Positions 45,720 to 54,029 of a DNA stretch of 64,000 nucleotides are shown piece after piece. Made by a program: the position numbers and the translations under genes. Source of the stretch: Deinococcus sp. AB2017081 (GTDB lineage: Bacteria > Deinococcota > Deinococci > Deinococcales > Deinococcaceae); assembly GCF_034440735.1 (NCBI RefSeq), contig NZ_CP140098.1:544501-608500 (forward strand). The letters run 5' to 3'. The notes under the pieces were generated by a model. It was not told the origin of the DNA, did no database searches, and saw nothing but the letters and a program-made list of their open reading frames with translations. Positions within the stretch are counted from its first letter, which is position 1. Every line of letters starts with the position of its first letter.

Positions 45720-46543
45720 GGTGGCCCCGCCCCCCGAGACCCGTGCGGCGGTGGCTGCGGCGCTGGGCGCTGGACGCTGTGCGTGCCCTGGACGCGTGGG
45801 AGGACGAGCCGGCCGCTGCCGGGCCGTCCGGGGCACCACAGGTGTGGCTACAGCGTGTCCGCGCCGCGCCAGGGGTGGACTGGCTGGGGGTGGGGGCGGA
45901 GAGACCGGCGGCGCACACGGCAGAACCGCACCGCCTCCTGACCTTCAGCGCGGAGCGTCCGGCCGTCCTGGCGGCGTCTGCCCCAGGCACCGCGTCGCCG
46001 CGCCGGCAGGACACGTCGCCGGCCCTGGTCTTCTCCGCGCGGCCTCCGGCCACCGATGCCCGGCCGGTGTTCCCGGAACGTCCACCCACGGCACCCGTCG
46101 TCCGTACCGAAGTGCGCGAGGTCAGGTCTCCAGCTCCATCCAGGCCGGGCTGGGAGCCGCCCGCGCCTGACACTCCGCCTGCACCGCTCCGCTGGCCCGA
46201 TGTCGCCCCGACTCCGGCGCCTCCACCGTGGCTGGCCGCCGCGCCGGATGGGGCGAGCCCAGCGGTGCCGACGTGGCCGGACAGATCAGAGCCGACACGG
46301 GAACCGCGCCCGGCGTGGCCCCAGACGCCCTCCAGCGCAGCACCCACCACGACGTTTCCCCCGGCGGCGGCCACCCCGTCTGGGAGTGGATGGCCGGCCG
46401 CTCCTGACGATTCTTCAGACGACTGGCCCGACCTGCCCACGCCAGCCCCGGACGTGGTGGACCTCTTTCATGCCGCGCAGCGCGAGCAGGAACGCTGGCG
46501 GGAGCTGGAACGCGAACAGGCAGGTGAACGGTGGAACGGGTGA
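45716..46543 (+). CDS. Pro-rich hypothetical protein of the CIS cluster
   Basis: A 275-residue protein, overlapping the tube stop by four bases. The N-terminus is basic with WLRRWALDAVRALDAWED; the middle (60-235) is proline/alanine/serine-rich and probably disordered; the C-terminal 30 residues form a charged helix, VVDLFHAAQREQERWRELER. Other CIS clusters have a small gene at this place, but I recognise no domain. It could be a flexible linker, a tape-measure substitute or a cargo tether; these are inferences. Confidence 0.6.
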   Translation: MRWPRPPRPVRRWLRRWALDAVRALDAWEDEPAAAGPSGAPQVWLQRVRAAPGVDWLGVGAERPAAHTAEPHRLLTFSAERPAVLAASAPGTASPRRQDTSPALVFSARPPATDARPVFPERPPTAPVVRTEVREVRSPAPSRPGWEPPAPDTPPAPLRWPDVAPTPAPPPWLAAAPDGASPAVPTWPDRSEPTREPRPAWPQTPSSAAPTTTFPPAAATPSGSGWPAAPDDSSDDWPDLPTPAPDVVDLFHAAQREQERWRELEREQAGERWNG

Positions 46544-47310
46544 GTTTCCTGATTGAGGCCACGAACGAGCGGGTGTCGTGCCTGCTGAATCCCGAGCTGC
46601 TGACCGTGACGCGGCAGGCCGGCGTGGGAGCGGGCCGCTCGGTGGGCGGGCTGCTGGGCGGCCGGGCGCTGGGCGACGATCCGCTGCTGGCGCTGGGGGG
46701 CGGCGTGACCGAACTGGAGCTGAGACTGCTCTTTGACACCTCCGTGCAGGAACCGCCGCAGCGCGTGACGGACGTACGCGAACTGACCCGCCCGCTGTGG
46801 CAGCTGGCCGAGGAGCAGCGTTCTCCAGGCCGCGCGCCAGCCCTGGCCCGCGTGCGCTTCCTGTGGGGCAAGTCCTGGAACGTGCCCGGCGTGATCCTGG
46901 CGGTCAGCGAGCGCTTTGAGCAGTTCGCCGCGAGCGGGGCGCCGCAGCGCTCGTGGCTGCGCCTGCGCCTGCGCCGCGTGTCCGAGCAGGCGCCGGGCGG
47001 CATGGGCGCCGATCCGGTGGTCGCGCCCAGCCATGGCCGCTGGCCGGCCCTGACGTTCGCCGGGGCCGATCCAGCCGCGCCGGCCGACGTCTACGCCGTG
47101 CAGGGCGACGGGGTGCAGGCGGGCAGCCGCCTGGACACGCTGGCTGCCCAGGTGTATGGCGACCCGGCCGCGTGGCGGGCCATCGCGGCTGTCAACGACC
47201 TCGCCAGTCCCTTCGGGCTGGTGGCCGGGCAACTGCTGCGGCTGCCCGAGGTGCTGTCCGTCGCTGTGTCGGGCGGGCTGGATGCCACGGTCTCCGGCGG
47301 CACGCCATGA
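46531..47310 (+). CDS. CIS tube-initiator/LysM baseplate protein (Pvc7-like)
   Basis: A 259-residue protein. The N-terminal part (VSFLIEATNERVSCLLNPEL, VTELELRLLFDTSV, RVRFLWGKSWNVPGVI) matches the CIS tube-type/gp54-like domain joining tube to spike. A C-terminal LysM (residues 195-245: GSRLDTLAAQVYGDPAAWRA) would bind peptidoglycan or a sheath partner. The GTG start 46531 overlaps the previous gene by 13 bases. Fits the Pvc7 position just before the spike gene. Confidence 0.8.
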   Translation: MERVSFLIEATNERVSCLLNPELLTVTRQAGVGAGRSVGGLLGGRALGDDPLLALGGGVTELELRLLFDTSVQEPPQRVTDVRELTRPLWQLAEEQRSPGRAPALARVRFLWGKSWNVPGVILAVSERFEQFAASGAPQRSWLRLRLRRVSEQAPGGMGADPVVAPSHGRWPALTFAGADPAAPADVYAVQGDGVQAGSRLDTLAAQVYGDPAAWRAIAAVNDLASPFGLVAGQLLRLPEVLSVAVSGGLDATVSGGTP

Positions 47311-48761
47311 CAGCACCCGTGCTGACGAGGCCGACAGCGGTGCTGCGCGTGGTGCTGGCCGGGCAGCCCCTGGAGGTCTGGGACGGTGCGGTGCACGCCC
47401 TGCGGGTCATGCAGCGCCTGTCTCTGCCGGCCGCCTGCGAACTGGTACTGCGGGGGCCCGGCCTGCCGCCCGCGCAACCCGGCGACCCGCTGGTGGTCGA
47501 GGACGCGCACGGCGGGCCGGCGGTGTTCACGGGCGAGGTCTCGGCCGTGGGTGTCGAATTCCTGGCGGGCGGCACGAGGGAGGTGCGCGTGCGCGCTTAC
47601 GACCCCCTCCAGCGCCTGCGCCGTCGCCAGACCGCTCGGGTGCACGCCGGCCAGGATCTGCGCACCCTCGCGGAGGAACTCGCCGCCGGACTGGGGCTGG
47701 ATGTGCAGCTCGACGTGCCGGCCCTGACCCGGACGTGGGGCGCGCAGGTGCGGCAGTCAGATTTCGACGTGCTGCGGCGCCTCAGTGAACGCAGCGGCCG
47801 GGCCTTCCGGGTGCAGGGCGGACATCTCGACTTCGTGGGGCCCGCCGGGGACGGCACCGTGACCCTGCTGCGGCTGGGTCAGGATCTGCTGGAGGTGCGC
47901 GTGGAACGGGGCGCCGATCCCGCCTGCGAGTCGGTGGAGGTGCGTGGCTGGAACGTCCTGACCGTCCAGGCCGTGCAGGGCCGCGCCGGAGAGGGCGGTG
48001 CCCGCCAGATTGTAGGCGTGCCGGCCGAGAACGACGAGGAGGCGCAGTGGCTGGCGCAGGCGGAACTGGACTGGCGCGCCCGCGCCGCGCACACCTGCCG
48101 GGGCGTGAGTCTGGGCGACCCGCGCCTGAGGCCGGGCGGCGGCGTGCGCCTGGAGGGCCTGGGGGATGGCCTGGACGGCGGGTTCGTGCTGACCGAGGTC
48201 ACGCACCGCGTCGAGGCCGGCCTGGGCTTCGTCACCGAGTTCGGCAGTGCCCCCCTGCCGCCACCCGTCCCGCCGGTGCCGGGGGCGACCCTGGGCGTGG
48301 TGTCGCAGGTGGACGATCCTGACACGCTCGGGCGGGTGCGCGTGACCCTGCCCGCCCAGGGCGACCTGGAGAGCGGGTGGCTCCCCGTGCTAAGCCTGGC
48401 CGCCGGGCCGGATCGGGGCCTGATGCTCCTGCCGGACGTGGGCGACACGGTGCTGGTGCTGCTGCCCGCCGGGGACGGCAGCTCCGGCGTGGTGCTGGGC
48501 GGCCTGTACGGGGCGGGGGGCATGCCTGACAGCGGCATCGAGGGCGGACAGACCCGGCGCTACACGCTGCGCACGGCGGTCGGGCAGCAGGTCGTGCTGG
48601 ACGCGGCGGCCGGCGTGCTGCGCCTGGAGGACGGCCAGGGCAGCGCCGTGGAACTCACCCCGGAGGCCCTGCGGGTTCATGCCCGGAACCGGCTGATCCT
48701 GGAAGCGCCGGGGCAGGACGTCCTGATCCGGGGTGGGCGCATCAACTTCGAGAGGGCCTGA
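47307..48761 (+). CDS. Spike protein, VgrG/gp27-gp5-like (Pvc8)
   Basis: A 484-residue spike. Residues 1-330 resemble phage gpD/gp27 (RVRAYDPLQRLRRRQTARVH, the typical strand) and 345-430 the OB-fold of gpV/VgrG: LGVVSQVDDPDTLGRVRVTL, DVGDTVLVLLP and VVLGGLYG. The C-terminus is a short beta region without a long needle helix, so the tip is completed by the PAAR-like gene that follows, overlapping by one base. Confidence 0.88.
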   Translation: MTAPVLTRPTAVLRVVLAGQPLEVWDGAVHALRVMQRLSLPAACELVLRGPGLPPAQPGDPLVVEDAHGGPAVFTGEVSAVGVEFLAGGTREVRVRAYDPLQRLRRRQTARVHAGQDLRTLAEELAAGLGLDVQLDVPALTRTWGAQVRQSDFDVLRRLSERSGRAFRVQGGHLDFVGPAGDGTVTLLRLGQDLLEVRVERGADPACESVEVRGWNVLTVQAVQGRAGEGGARQIVGVPAENDEEAQWLAQAELDWRARAAHTCRGVSLGDPRLRPGGGVRLEGLGDGLDGGFVLTEVTHRVEAGLGFVTEFGSAPLPPPVPPVPGATLGVVSQVDDPDTLGRVRVTLPAQGDLESGWLPVLSLAAGPDRGLMLLPDVGDTVLVLLPAGDGSSGVVLGGLYGAGGMPDSGIEGGQTRRYTLRTAVGQQVVLDAAAGVLRLEDGQGSAVELTPEALRVHARNRLILEAPGQDVLIRGGRINFERA

Positions 48762-49102
48762 TGAAACTCCTGACCGACAGAGCAACGCTGGTCTGCGCGC
48801 ACGAGATCGGCCGGGTGAGCCTGCAGGCCTCGCAGGCCCTGGTGTACGTCGAGGGCCAGCCGCTGCTGGTGGACGACGATCCCGAGGGCCGGCCCATCCG
48901 CTTGTGCCCGAACTACGGCGTGGCCATCAAGCCCTGCCAGCGCACCCTGAAGGTGCACCAGGGCTATTCCACGCTCTTGTGGATCGGCGGGAAGCGCGTG
49001 GCCCTGGACAGCGTGCGTGGCCTGACCGACGGCACGCCGCCCGGCGTGGTCGAGTATGTGGTGCGCCAGCCCGGCCAGGAGCTGCTGGAGGAGCGCCCAT
49101 GA
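48761..49102 (+). CDS. PAAR-like spike-tip protein (Pvc10-like)
   Basis: A 113-residue protein. Its layout matches PAAR-like tip proteins of eCIS clusters: ATLVCAHEIGRV opening, VEGQPLLVDDDPEGRPIRL, a Cys at CPNYGVAIKPCQ, a second KRVALDSVRG strand and a final VVRQPG. It lies between spike and gp25 genes, as expected. PAAR proteins sharpen the spike and can bind zinc or a toxin; the Cys pair is a candidate site. Confidence 0.68.
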   Translation: MKLLTDRATLVCAHEIGRVSLQASQALVYVEGQPLLVDDDPEGRPIRLCPNYGVAIKPCQRTLKVHQGYSTLLWIGGKRVALDSVRGLTDGTPPGVVEYVVRQPGQELLEERP

Positions 49103-49533
49103 CCGCGCCGGATCAGGGCTGGCGCTTCGTGCACCCGGATCTGGACGCCGGCGAGGCGAGTGCGGACGGGCCGGGGCTGCGGCTGGCACCGGGCGGGGGC
49201 GTGCAGGTGGCGCGCGGCGGGGCGCTGGTGCGGCAGGCCCTGCTCCTGCTGCTCTCGACCCGGCCCGGCGAGCGGGTCATGCGGCCCGCCTACGGCTGCC
49301 ACCTGCCCCGGCTGATGTTCGCGCCGAACGACGACACGACCGCCGGGCTGGCGATCCACTACGTGAGACAGGCCATCGAGCGCTGGGAGCCGCGTGCCCA
49401 GATCCTGCAGCTGGACGCCGGCCGCGACCCGGGCGCGCCGGAGGTGCTGCGCGTGACCCTGCGCTACCGCGTGCGCGCGACCCTGCACGAGGACGAACTC
49501 CAGCTGCGGCTGAACCTCGCGGGAGGGACGTGA
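49099..49533 (+). CDS. Baseplate wedge protein gp25/GpW-like (Pvc9)
   Basis: A 144-residue wedge protein. The family core LLLLLSTRPGERVMRPAYGC and the following LPRLMFAPND are clear, then IHYVRQAIERWEPRAQI and VTLRYRVRAT. gp25 starts sheath assembly on the baseplate. Overlaps the tip gene (ATGA) and the gp6-like gene (TGATG). Confidence 0.88.
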   Translation: MTAPDQGWRFVHPDLDAGEASADGPGLRLAPGGGVQVARGGALVRQALLLLLSTRPGERVMRPAYGCHLPRLMFAPNDDTTAGLAIHYVRQAIERWEPRAQILQLDAGRDPGAPEVLRVTLRYRVRATLHEDELQLRLNLAGGT

Positions 49534-52064
49534 TGGCGTTGCCCCTCCCGAACATGGACGACCGCACCTTCGAGCAGCTGCGCGAAGCGGCCATCGCCCG
49601 CGCACGCCAGAGCGCCCCCGACTGGACAGACTTCTCGGCCGGCGAGCCGGGCACGGTGCTGCTCGAAGCCTTCGCGTTCCTGACCGACACCATGATCTAC
49701 CGCCTCAACCGCCTGCCGCAGCGGGCCTACGTGGAGTTCCTGCGGCTGCTGGGTGTGGTGATGCTGCCGCCCTCGGCCGCGCGGGTCACGCTTCGCTTCA
49801 CACGCACCGGGTCGCCGGACGCCGCGCTCCGCCTTCCGGCGGGTACCTGCGTGACCAGCGGGGCGACCGCGTCCGGCACGGCGTCCGTGTTCTCCACCCT
49901 CCGGGACGCTGAGCTGCCCGCCGGCAGCGGTGGCGTCGACGTCCCCGCCATCCACGCCGAGTTCGTCGTGGGCGAGCTGCTGGGCGTCACTGGCGCGGCC
50001 GGCGGCACCTTCACCGTGGCCCGGCCACCCATCGTCGCGCCGGTCACCGACGCGCAGGGGGCCGACCTGATCGTGGCGGTCGAGGCCCAGCCCGCCGAGG
50101 TGCAGCCCAGCACGCCGATCATGACCTGGGAGGGGAAGGTGTACCGGATCGCCCGCGAGGTGCCGTTCTTCAGTGCCGGGGGGGGCGACCCGCAGAGTTA
50201 TCTGGCCGACCGGCTGGCCGGCAGCGTGACCTTCCCACCCGGCGCGGCGGGCCGCCCGCCCCCGGTCGCGGCGGGCCGCGAGGTGCGCGCGTGGTACTGG
50301 CGTGGCGGTGGCGAGGACGGCAACGTGGCCCCCGGCACCCTGACCACCGTGCAGGGCACGTGGCCCGGTGTCATGGTGACCAACCCGGCCGCCGCGTCCG
50401 GTGGGCAGGCGGCCGAGACGCTGGACCGCGCCCTGGTGCGTGGTCCCCAGCACATCCGGCACCAGCACCGCGCGGTGACGGCCTCCGACTACGAGTTCAT
50501 CGCGCTGGCGCACGCCCGCTCGGTGGCCCGGGCGCGGGCGTTCACGCAGCGCGAGCTGTGGGCGCACGGCACGCCCGGCACCGTGGGGCTGGTGCTGGTG
50601 CCCGAGGTGCCGCCCGGTGAGCGCGCGCAGCTCACGCCGGAGCGGCTGCTGGGCGCGCAGCAGCCCGAGGTGCTGGGGAATATCGGCCGGGCCGTCGAGG
50701 CGCGGCGCATCCTGGGCACCGCCTGCGACGTGCAGTGGGCCCGCTGCAAGACCGTGCGGGTCAGCGCGCGGATCGTGGCGCGGCGCTATCAGAACCGCGA
50801 GCAGATCCGCGCGCGCGTGCTGGAACGCCTGCAGCTGACCATCAACCCGCTGCCCACCGCCCACAGCGAGCACGGCTGGCGCTTCGGCCAGACGCTGCGC
50901 GCCTCGGACGTGTACGGCGTGGCGCTGGCCGAGCCGGGCGTGGCGTGGGTAGACCGGGTCGGTCTGTCCGTGGACGAGCAGCCCGGGGGCGAGGTGCGCG
51001 CGCTGGATCGTGACGCCTTCCAGCCGGGCACGTGGTACGCCGCGTGCGGCGAGCGCGTCTTCCGCTCGCTGAATGACGGCGAGGGCTGGGAGGCGGTGCT
51101 GACCGTGCCGGGCGAAGCGCTGCGGCTGGTGCGCGCCCACCCCGCGCAGCCCGGTGTCCTGGCTGCGGTGGCAGAGACGGCCGCGCAGGGCGTGACCGTC
51201 CGGGTGTCGCTCGATTGCGGCGAGAGCTGGCAGCCCCCGCAGACCCTGGACGTGAAGGTGCAGGACGCCGCGTGGGTCACGCGCGCGGGGCAGGTGTCGC
51301 TGCTGCTCGCCACCGATACCGGCCTGCTGGATGTGCTCGTGGTGCCTGGAGGCGTGCGCGTGACGCCGCTGGCCGTCACGCCGGGCACCCCCAATCTGCC
51401 GCTGTACGCCGTGGCAGCCCATCACGACCCACAGGGCGACGTGACGGTCGCGGTCGCGGCACAGTCGCTGGGCGGGGTGTACCTGTCGGGGGGTGGGGGC
51501 AGCAAGTCCTTCCGCGCCATCGGTCTGAACACCCTGGACGTGCGGGTGCTGGCGGTGCAGCGTGACGGTGGCCGCGCCTTCCTGTGGGCGGGCCTGGCGG
51601 CGGTGGGCGACGAGGACGGCCCCGGCTGCCGGCGCTGGGAACTGCGCGGCCAGGAGGATCCCCCGGAGGGCTGGGTCACCCACAGCGCCGGCTGGCAGGG
51701 CGGCAGCTGTCTCGCGCTGGCCTTCACGCCGGACGCCGCCTACGCCGCGTCGCATCACATGGGGGTGGCGAGGTGGCCCCTCGCGGCGGGCGCGGCCACC
51801 TGGGCGGCGCCGGCGGTGGACAGTGGCCTCCCGCTGAACGACCAGCGGCGCTTCGAGCGCGTGCGGGCCGTGGCTGCGGCGCCGCAGCTCGTCCTGGCCG
51901 GCGGGCCGTGGGGCCTGCGGGTCAGCCGCGACGCCGGGCAGACCTACCAGCCGGTCGTGCCGGAGGGCGGGGCCGACGCCGTGACCCTGCCGCCCACGTG
52001 GCTGTTCTGCTCCGGTGCGCATGACATCGAGGTGGTGGATGAGGATGAAGCGACCCGACCTTGA
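49533..52064 (+). CDS. Baseplate J/gp6-like protein fused to a C-terminal beta-propeller-like region (Pvc11)
   Basis: An 843-residue fusion. Residues 1-470 are a baseplate J wedge protein: LPNMDDRTFEQLREAAIARA start, DFSAGEPGTVLLEAFAFLTD, RGPQHIRHQHRAVTASDYEF and VRVSARIVARRYQNREQIRA. From about 500 on, repeated Asp-box-like segments appear (RSLNDGEGWEAVL, VSLDCGESWQPP, VSRDAGQTYQP), as in BNR/sialidase beta-propellers. A second stretch has SGGGGSKSFRAIG. The propeller may be a receptor-binding or exposed baseplate module; this role is inference. Confidence 0.82.
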   Translation: MALPLPNMDDRTFEQLREAAIARARQSAPDWTDFSAGEPGTVLLEAFAFLTDTMIYRLNRLPQRAYVEFLRLLGVVMLPPSAARVTLRFTRTGSPDAALRLPAGTCVTSGATASGTASVFSTLRDAELPAGSGGVDVPAIHAEFVVGELLGVTGAAGGTFTVARPPIVAPVTDAQGADLIVAVEAQPAEVQPSTPIMTWEGKVYRIAREVPFFSAGGGDPQSYLADRLAGSVTFPPGAAGRPPPVAAGREVRAWYWRGGGEDGNVAPGTLTTVQGTWPGVMVTNPAAASGGQAAETLDRALVRGPQHIRHQHRAVTASDYEFIALAHARSVARARAFTQRELWAHGTPGTVGLVLVPEVPPGERAQLTPERLLGAQQPEVLGNIGRAVEARRILGTACDVQWARCKTVRVSARIVARRYQNREQIRARVLERLQLTINPLPTAHSEHGWRFGQTLRASDVYGVALAEPGVAWVDRVGLSVDEQPGGEVRALDRDAFQPGTWYAACGERVFRSLNDGEGWEAVLTVPGEALRLVRAHPAQPGVLAAVAETAAQGVTVRVSLDCGESWQPPQTLDVKVQDAAWVTRAGQVSLLLATDTGLLDVLVVPGGVRVTPLAVTPGTPNLPLYAVAAHHDPQGDVTVAVAAQSLGGVYLSGGGGSKSFRAIGLNTLDVRVLAVQRDGGRAFLWAGLAAVGDEDGPGCRRWELRGQEDPPEGWVTHSAGWQGGSCLALAFTPDAAYAASHHMGVARWPLAAGAATWAAPAVDSGLPLNDQRRFERVRAVAAAPQLVLAGGPWGLRVSRDAGQTYQPVVPEGGADAVTLPPTWLFCSGAHDIEVVDEDEATRP

Positions 52065-52581
52065 CCGCCTGCTGCCCGAGGTCATGCAGCGCGCTGCCCA
52101 GCCGGGGCAGCCGCTGGCCGCCGCCCTGGACGTCATGGAGGCGCTGGTCACGCCGGTCGAGGACGCGCTTGCAGGAGTGGACGCGGTGCTGAGCCCCTAC
52201 CGCGCGCCCGACGCCTTCCTGCCATGGCTGGCGGGCTGGCTCGACCTGGACGGCCTGCTGCGTCCGGGGCCGCTGGAGACGCGGTACGCGCCGGGCCTGT
52301 CGCAGCTGCGGCTGCTCATCGCTCGCACCATGCCGCTGAACTTCATGCGCGGCACCGCGCGTGGCCTGATCGGCGTGCTGGAGGCCGCGACTGGCGTCAG
52401 CGGCTTTCACGTCCAGGAGAACGTCACGGCCGGCGGCGAGCCGCGCGCCTTCCACCTGCTGGTGCGGGCACCCCCGGACTCCGCCCGGTACGCCGAACTG
52501 GTGCGGCACCTCGTCGAGCTGGAAAAACCCGTGGCCCTCACCCACGAGGTGGTGTGGCCCACCCCCGGAGGAACGTCATGA
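52039..52581 (+). CDS. Tail protein I-like baseplate protein (Pvc12/gp7-like)
   Basis: A 180-residue protein of the P2 gpI/TIGR02242 kind: LLPEVMQRAAQPGQPLAAAL, YRAPDAFLPWLAGWLDLD, TMPLNFMRGTARGLIGVLEA and a C-terminal HLLVRAPP strand. GpI connects wedge to tail fibre or spike. ATG 52039 has GAGG 6 bases before and overlaps the gp6-like gene by 26 bases; ATG 52045 is an alternative. Confidence 0.78.
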   Translation: MRMKRPDLDRLLPEVMQRAAQPGQPLAAALDVMEALVTPVEDALAGVDAVLSPYRAPDAFLPWLAGWLDLDGLLRPGPLETRYAPGLSQLRLLIARTMPLNFMRGTARGLIGVLEAATGVSGFHVQENVTAGGEPRAFHLLVRAPPDSARYAELVRHLVELEKPVALTHEVVWPTPGGTS

Positions 52582-53492
52582 CGCTCACCTGGACCCTGTT
52601 GCTCGCGCCGCTGACGCCTGCGCTGATTGCGGCGGCGGTGGCCTTCATCGTGGGCGTGGCTCTGGGGCTGGTGAAGGGCCAGTCCGGCTGGGCGCTGCTG
52701 CGCGGCGTGGAGGCGGGGGCGCTGCTGCTCGCCGGGGCCTTCCTGGCGCGGCTGTTCATTGCGTGGATGCTGAGCCGCGCGCCGCACCCGGAGCACGCGG
52801 CCTTCGTGATCGGCTGGGCGTTCCTGCTGTGGCCCGGTGTGATCGACACGATTCCCGCGCTGCTGGGCCACCGCTGGCTGACCACGCCGGAGACCATCCT
52901 GGCGCTGGGCACGGTCGTGGGCGGCGGCGTGGGGTTCATGAACGGGCTGTGGGGAATCCACGGCCTGGCCGGGATCCTGACCTTTCCCCTGAACGTCACG
53001 TGGGGCCTGGCCGGCAACACCAACGGCCTGCTGCTGCACCTCGTCAACTTCGCGTGGGGCGACCACAGTGGCGAGACCCGTCGAGAGGCGCACCGCTATG
53101 CCTCGGGCTTTCGCATCAAGGGGACATACGCCTTTACCCAGGGCTGCGTGATGAGCAATACCTCGACGTCCCTGTTCGGCCACGAGTTCGTGCACGTCGT
53201 GCAGAACCTGCTCGCCGGGCCGTTCTTCGTGCTGTCGTACGTGGCGTGGATGGTGCTGCTGTTCGTGCCGGGCCTGATCGCCGGCAGCGTCAGCAAGAAG
53301 GGAAGCGTGGCCGACGGCATCGAGGGCTACACCTACGACAGCAATCCCTGGGAGGCGATGGGCTACGCCGTCGGCGGCGGCCACAGCCCCAAAGTCGCCC
53401 TGGGCACCGTCTGGACGGTCGTGCTCGGAGTGGCGCTGGTCGCCGCCTTCGTATGGCTGAGCCTGAGGGTCATTCCCTGGGGCTGGCGATGA
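52578..53492 (+). CDS. Membrane protein with HEFVH metalloprotease-like motif
   Basis: A 304-residue protein with about six hydrophobic segments and, between them, a zinc motif HEFVH at residues 202-206 followed by a possible third ligand Glu259 in SNPWEAMGYA. Similar HExxH proteins of the DUF4157/peptidase kind accompany many injection systems. ATGA overlap with the gpI-like stop ties it to the CIS operon. It may process the baseplate or anchor the device in the membrane; no direct evidence for either. Confidence 0.62.
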   Translation: MTLTWTLLLAPLTPALIAAAVAFIVGVALGLVKGQSGWALLRGVEAGALLLAGAFLARLFIAWMLSRAPHPEHAAFVIGWAFLLWPGVIDTIPALLGHRWLTTPETILALGTVVGGGVGFMNGLWGIHGLAGILTFPLNVTWGLAGNTNGLLLHLVNFAWGDHSGETRREAHRYASGFRIKGTYAFTQGCVMSNTSTSLFGHEFVHVVQNLLAGPFFVLSYVAWMVLLFVPGLIAGSVSKKGSVADGIEGYTYDSNPWEAMGYAVGGGHSPKVALGTVWTVVLGVALVAAFVWLSLRVIPWGWR

Positions 53493-53570
53493 GGGAATGG
53501 AGGGAGGTGCCCATGACCTGACCACCGTGGCCTCCGTCCACCGTTCGCGTCCTCACAGGGGGAAACCATC

Positions 53571-53900
53571 ATGTCCATCAGCACATCCAGTAGCGGTCCG
53601 TTCAACACCATCCTCGGCTGGGTGCCCCGCTGGCTCGGCTTCGTTCTGATCCTGCTCGCCGGGGCCGCATGCATGGTCTCCGGGCTGCTGCTCTCGCCCA
53701 GCGCAGGCGTGGTCGCCTTCGGGGTGGCGTTCATCGTCGTCGCCACCCTGTCGTGGGTCAGCGGCGGTGGGGCCACCCCCTCCGTCCGCCCCGGTGATCG
53801 CAGTTTCGGCGCGTCGCTCGACCACCTGCCCATGTGGGTGTGGGTCGTGAATGTCGGCCTGATCGTGGTGGCCATTGCCGTCAGGCTCCTGGTGTCCTGA
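53571..53900 (+). CDS. Small hypothetical membrane protein
   Basis: A 109-residue protein with three hydrophobic stretches: LGWVPRWLGFVLILLAGAAC, a second helix near 45-65 and a C-terminal MWVWVVNVGLIVVAIAVRLL. A GGGG-rich site precedes ATG. It follows the HEFVH protein by 78 bases and may anchor the CIS; no family recognised. Confidence 0.6.
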   Translation: MSISTSSSGPFNTILGWVPRWLGFVLILLAGAACMVSGLLLSPSAGVVAFGVAFIVVATLSWVSGGGATPSVRPGDRSFGASLDHLPMWVWVVNVGLIVVAIAVRLLVS

Positions 53901-54029
53901 GCCGGCGTCTGGGCGGTTCCTGCGAGTCCGGCGCCCGCACCCCGCCCTGTCCCTCTCTTCGGTCGGATTGAACCCGCCAGCACGGCAGAGGGCCTGGAGC
54001 CATCTGACCCCCACCCCCCAGGAGTCCCC

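Noticed and set aside
49464..52151. 895-residue minus-strand open frame opposite the gp6-like gene
   Set aside because: GC-rich shadow of the plus-strand baseplate gene; His/Arg/Gly-rich with no domain or ribosome site.
43326..53492. The CIS locus as an ordinary prophage
   Set aside because: No capsid, portal, terminase, lysis or phage repressor gene is seen nearby, and cap, PAAR-like and CIS-tube proteins are injection-system features.
43326..53492. Type VI secretion system
   Set aside because: No TssB/TssC split sheath, TssJLM membrane complex or ClpV is present; the sheath is a single phage-like protein.
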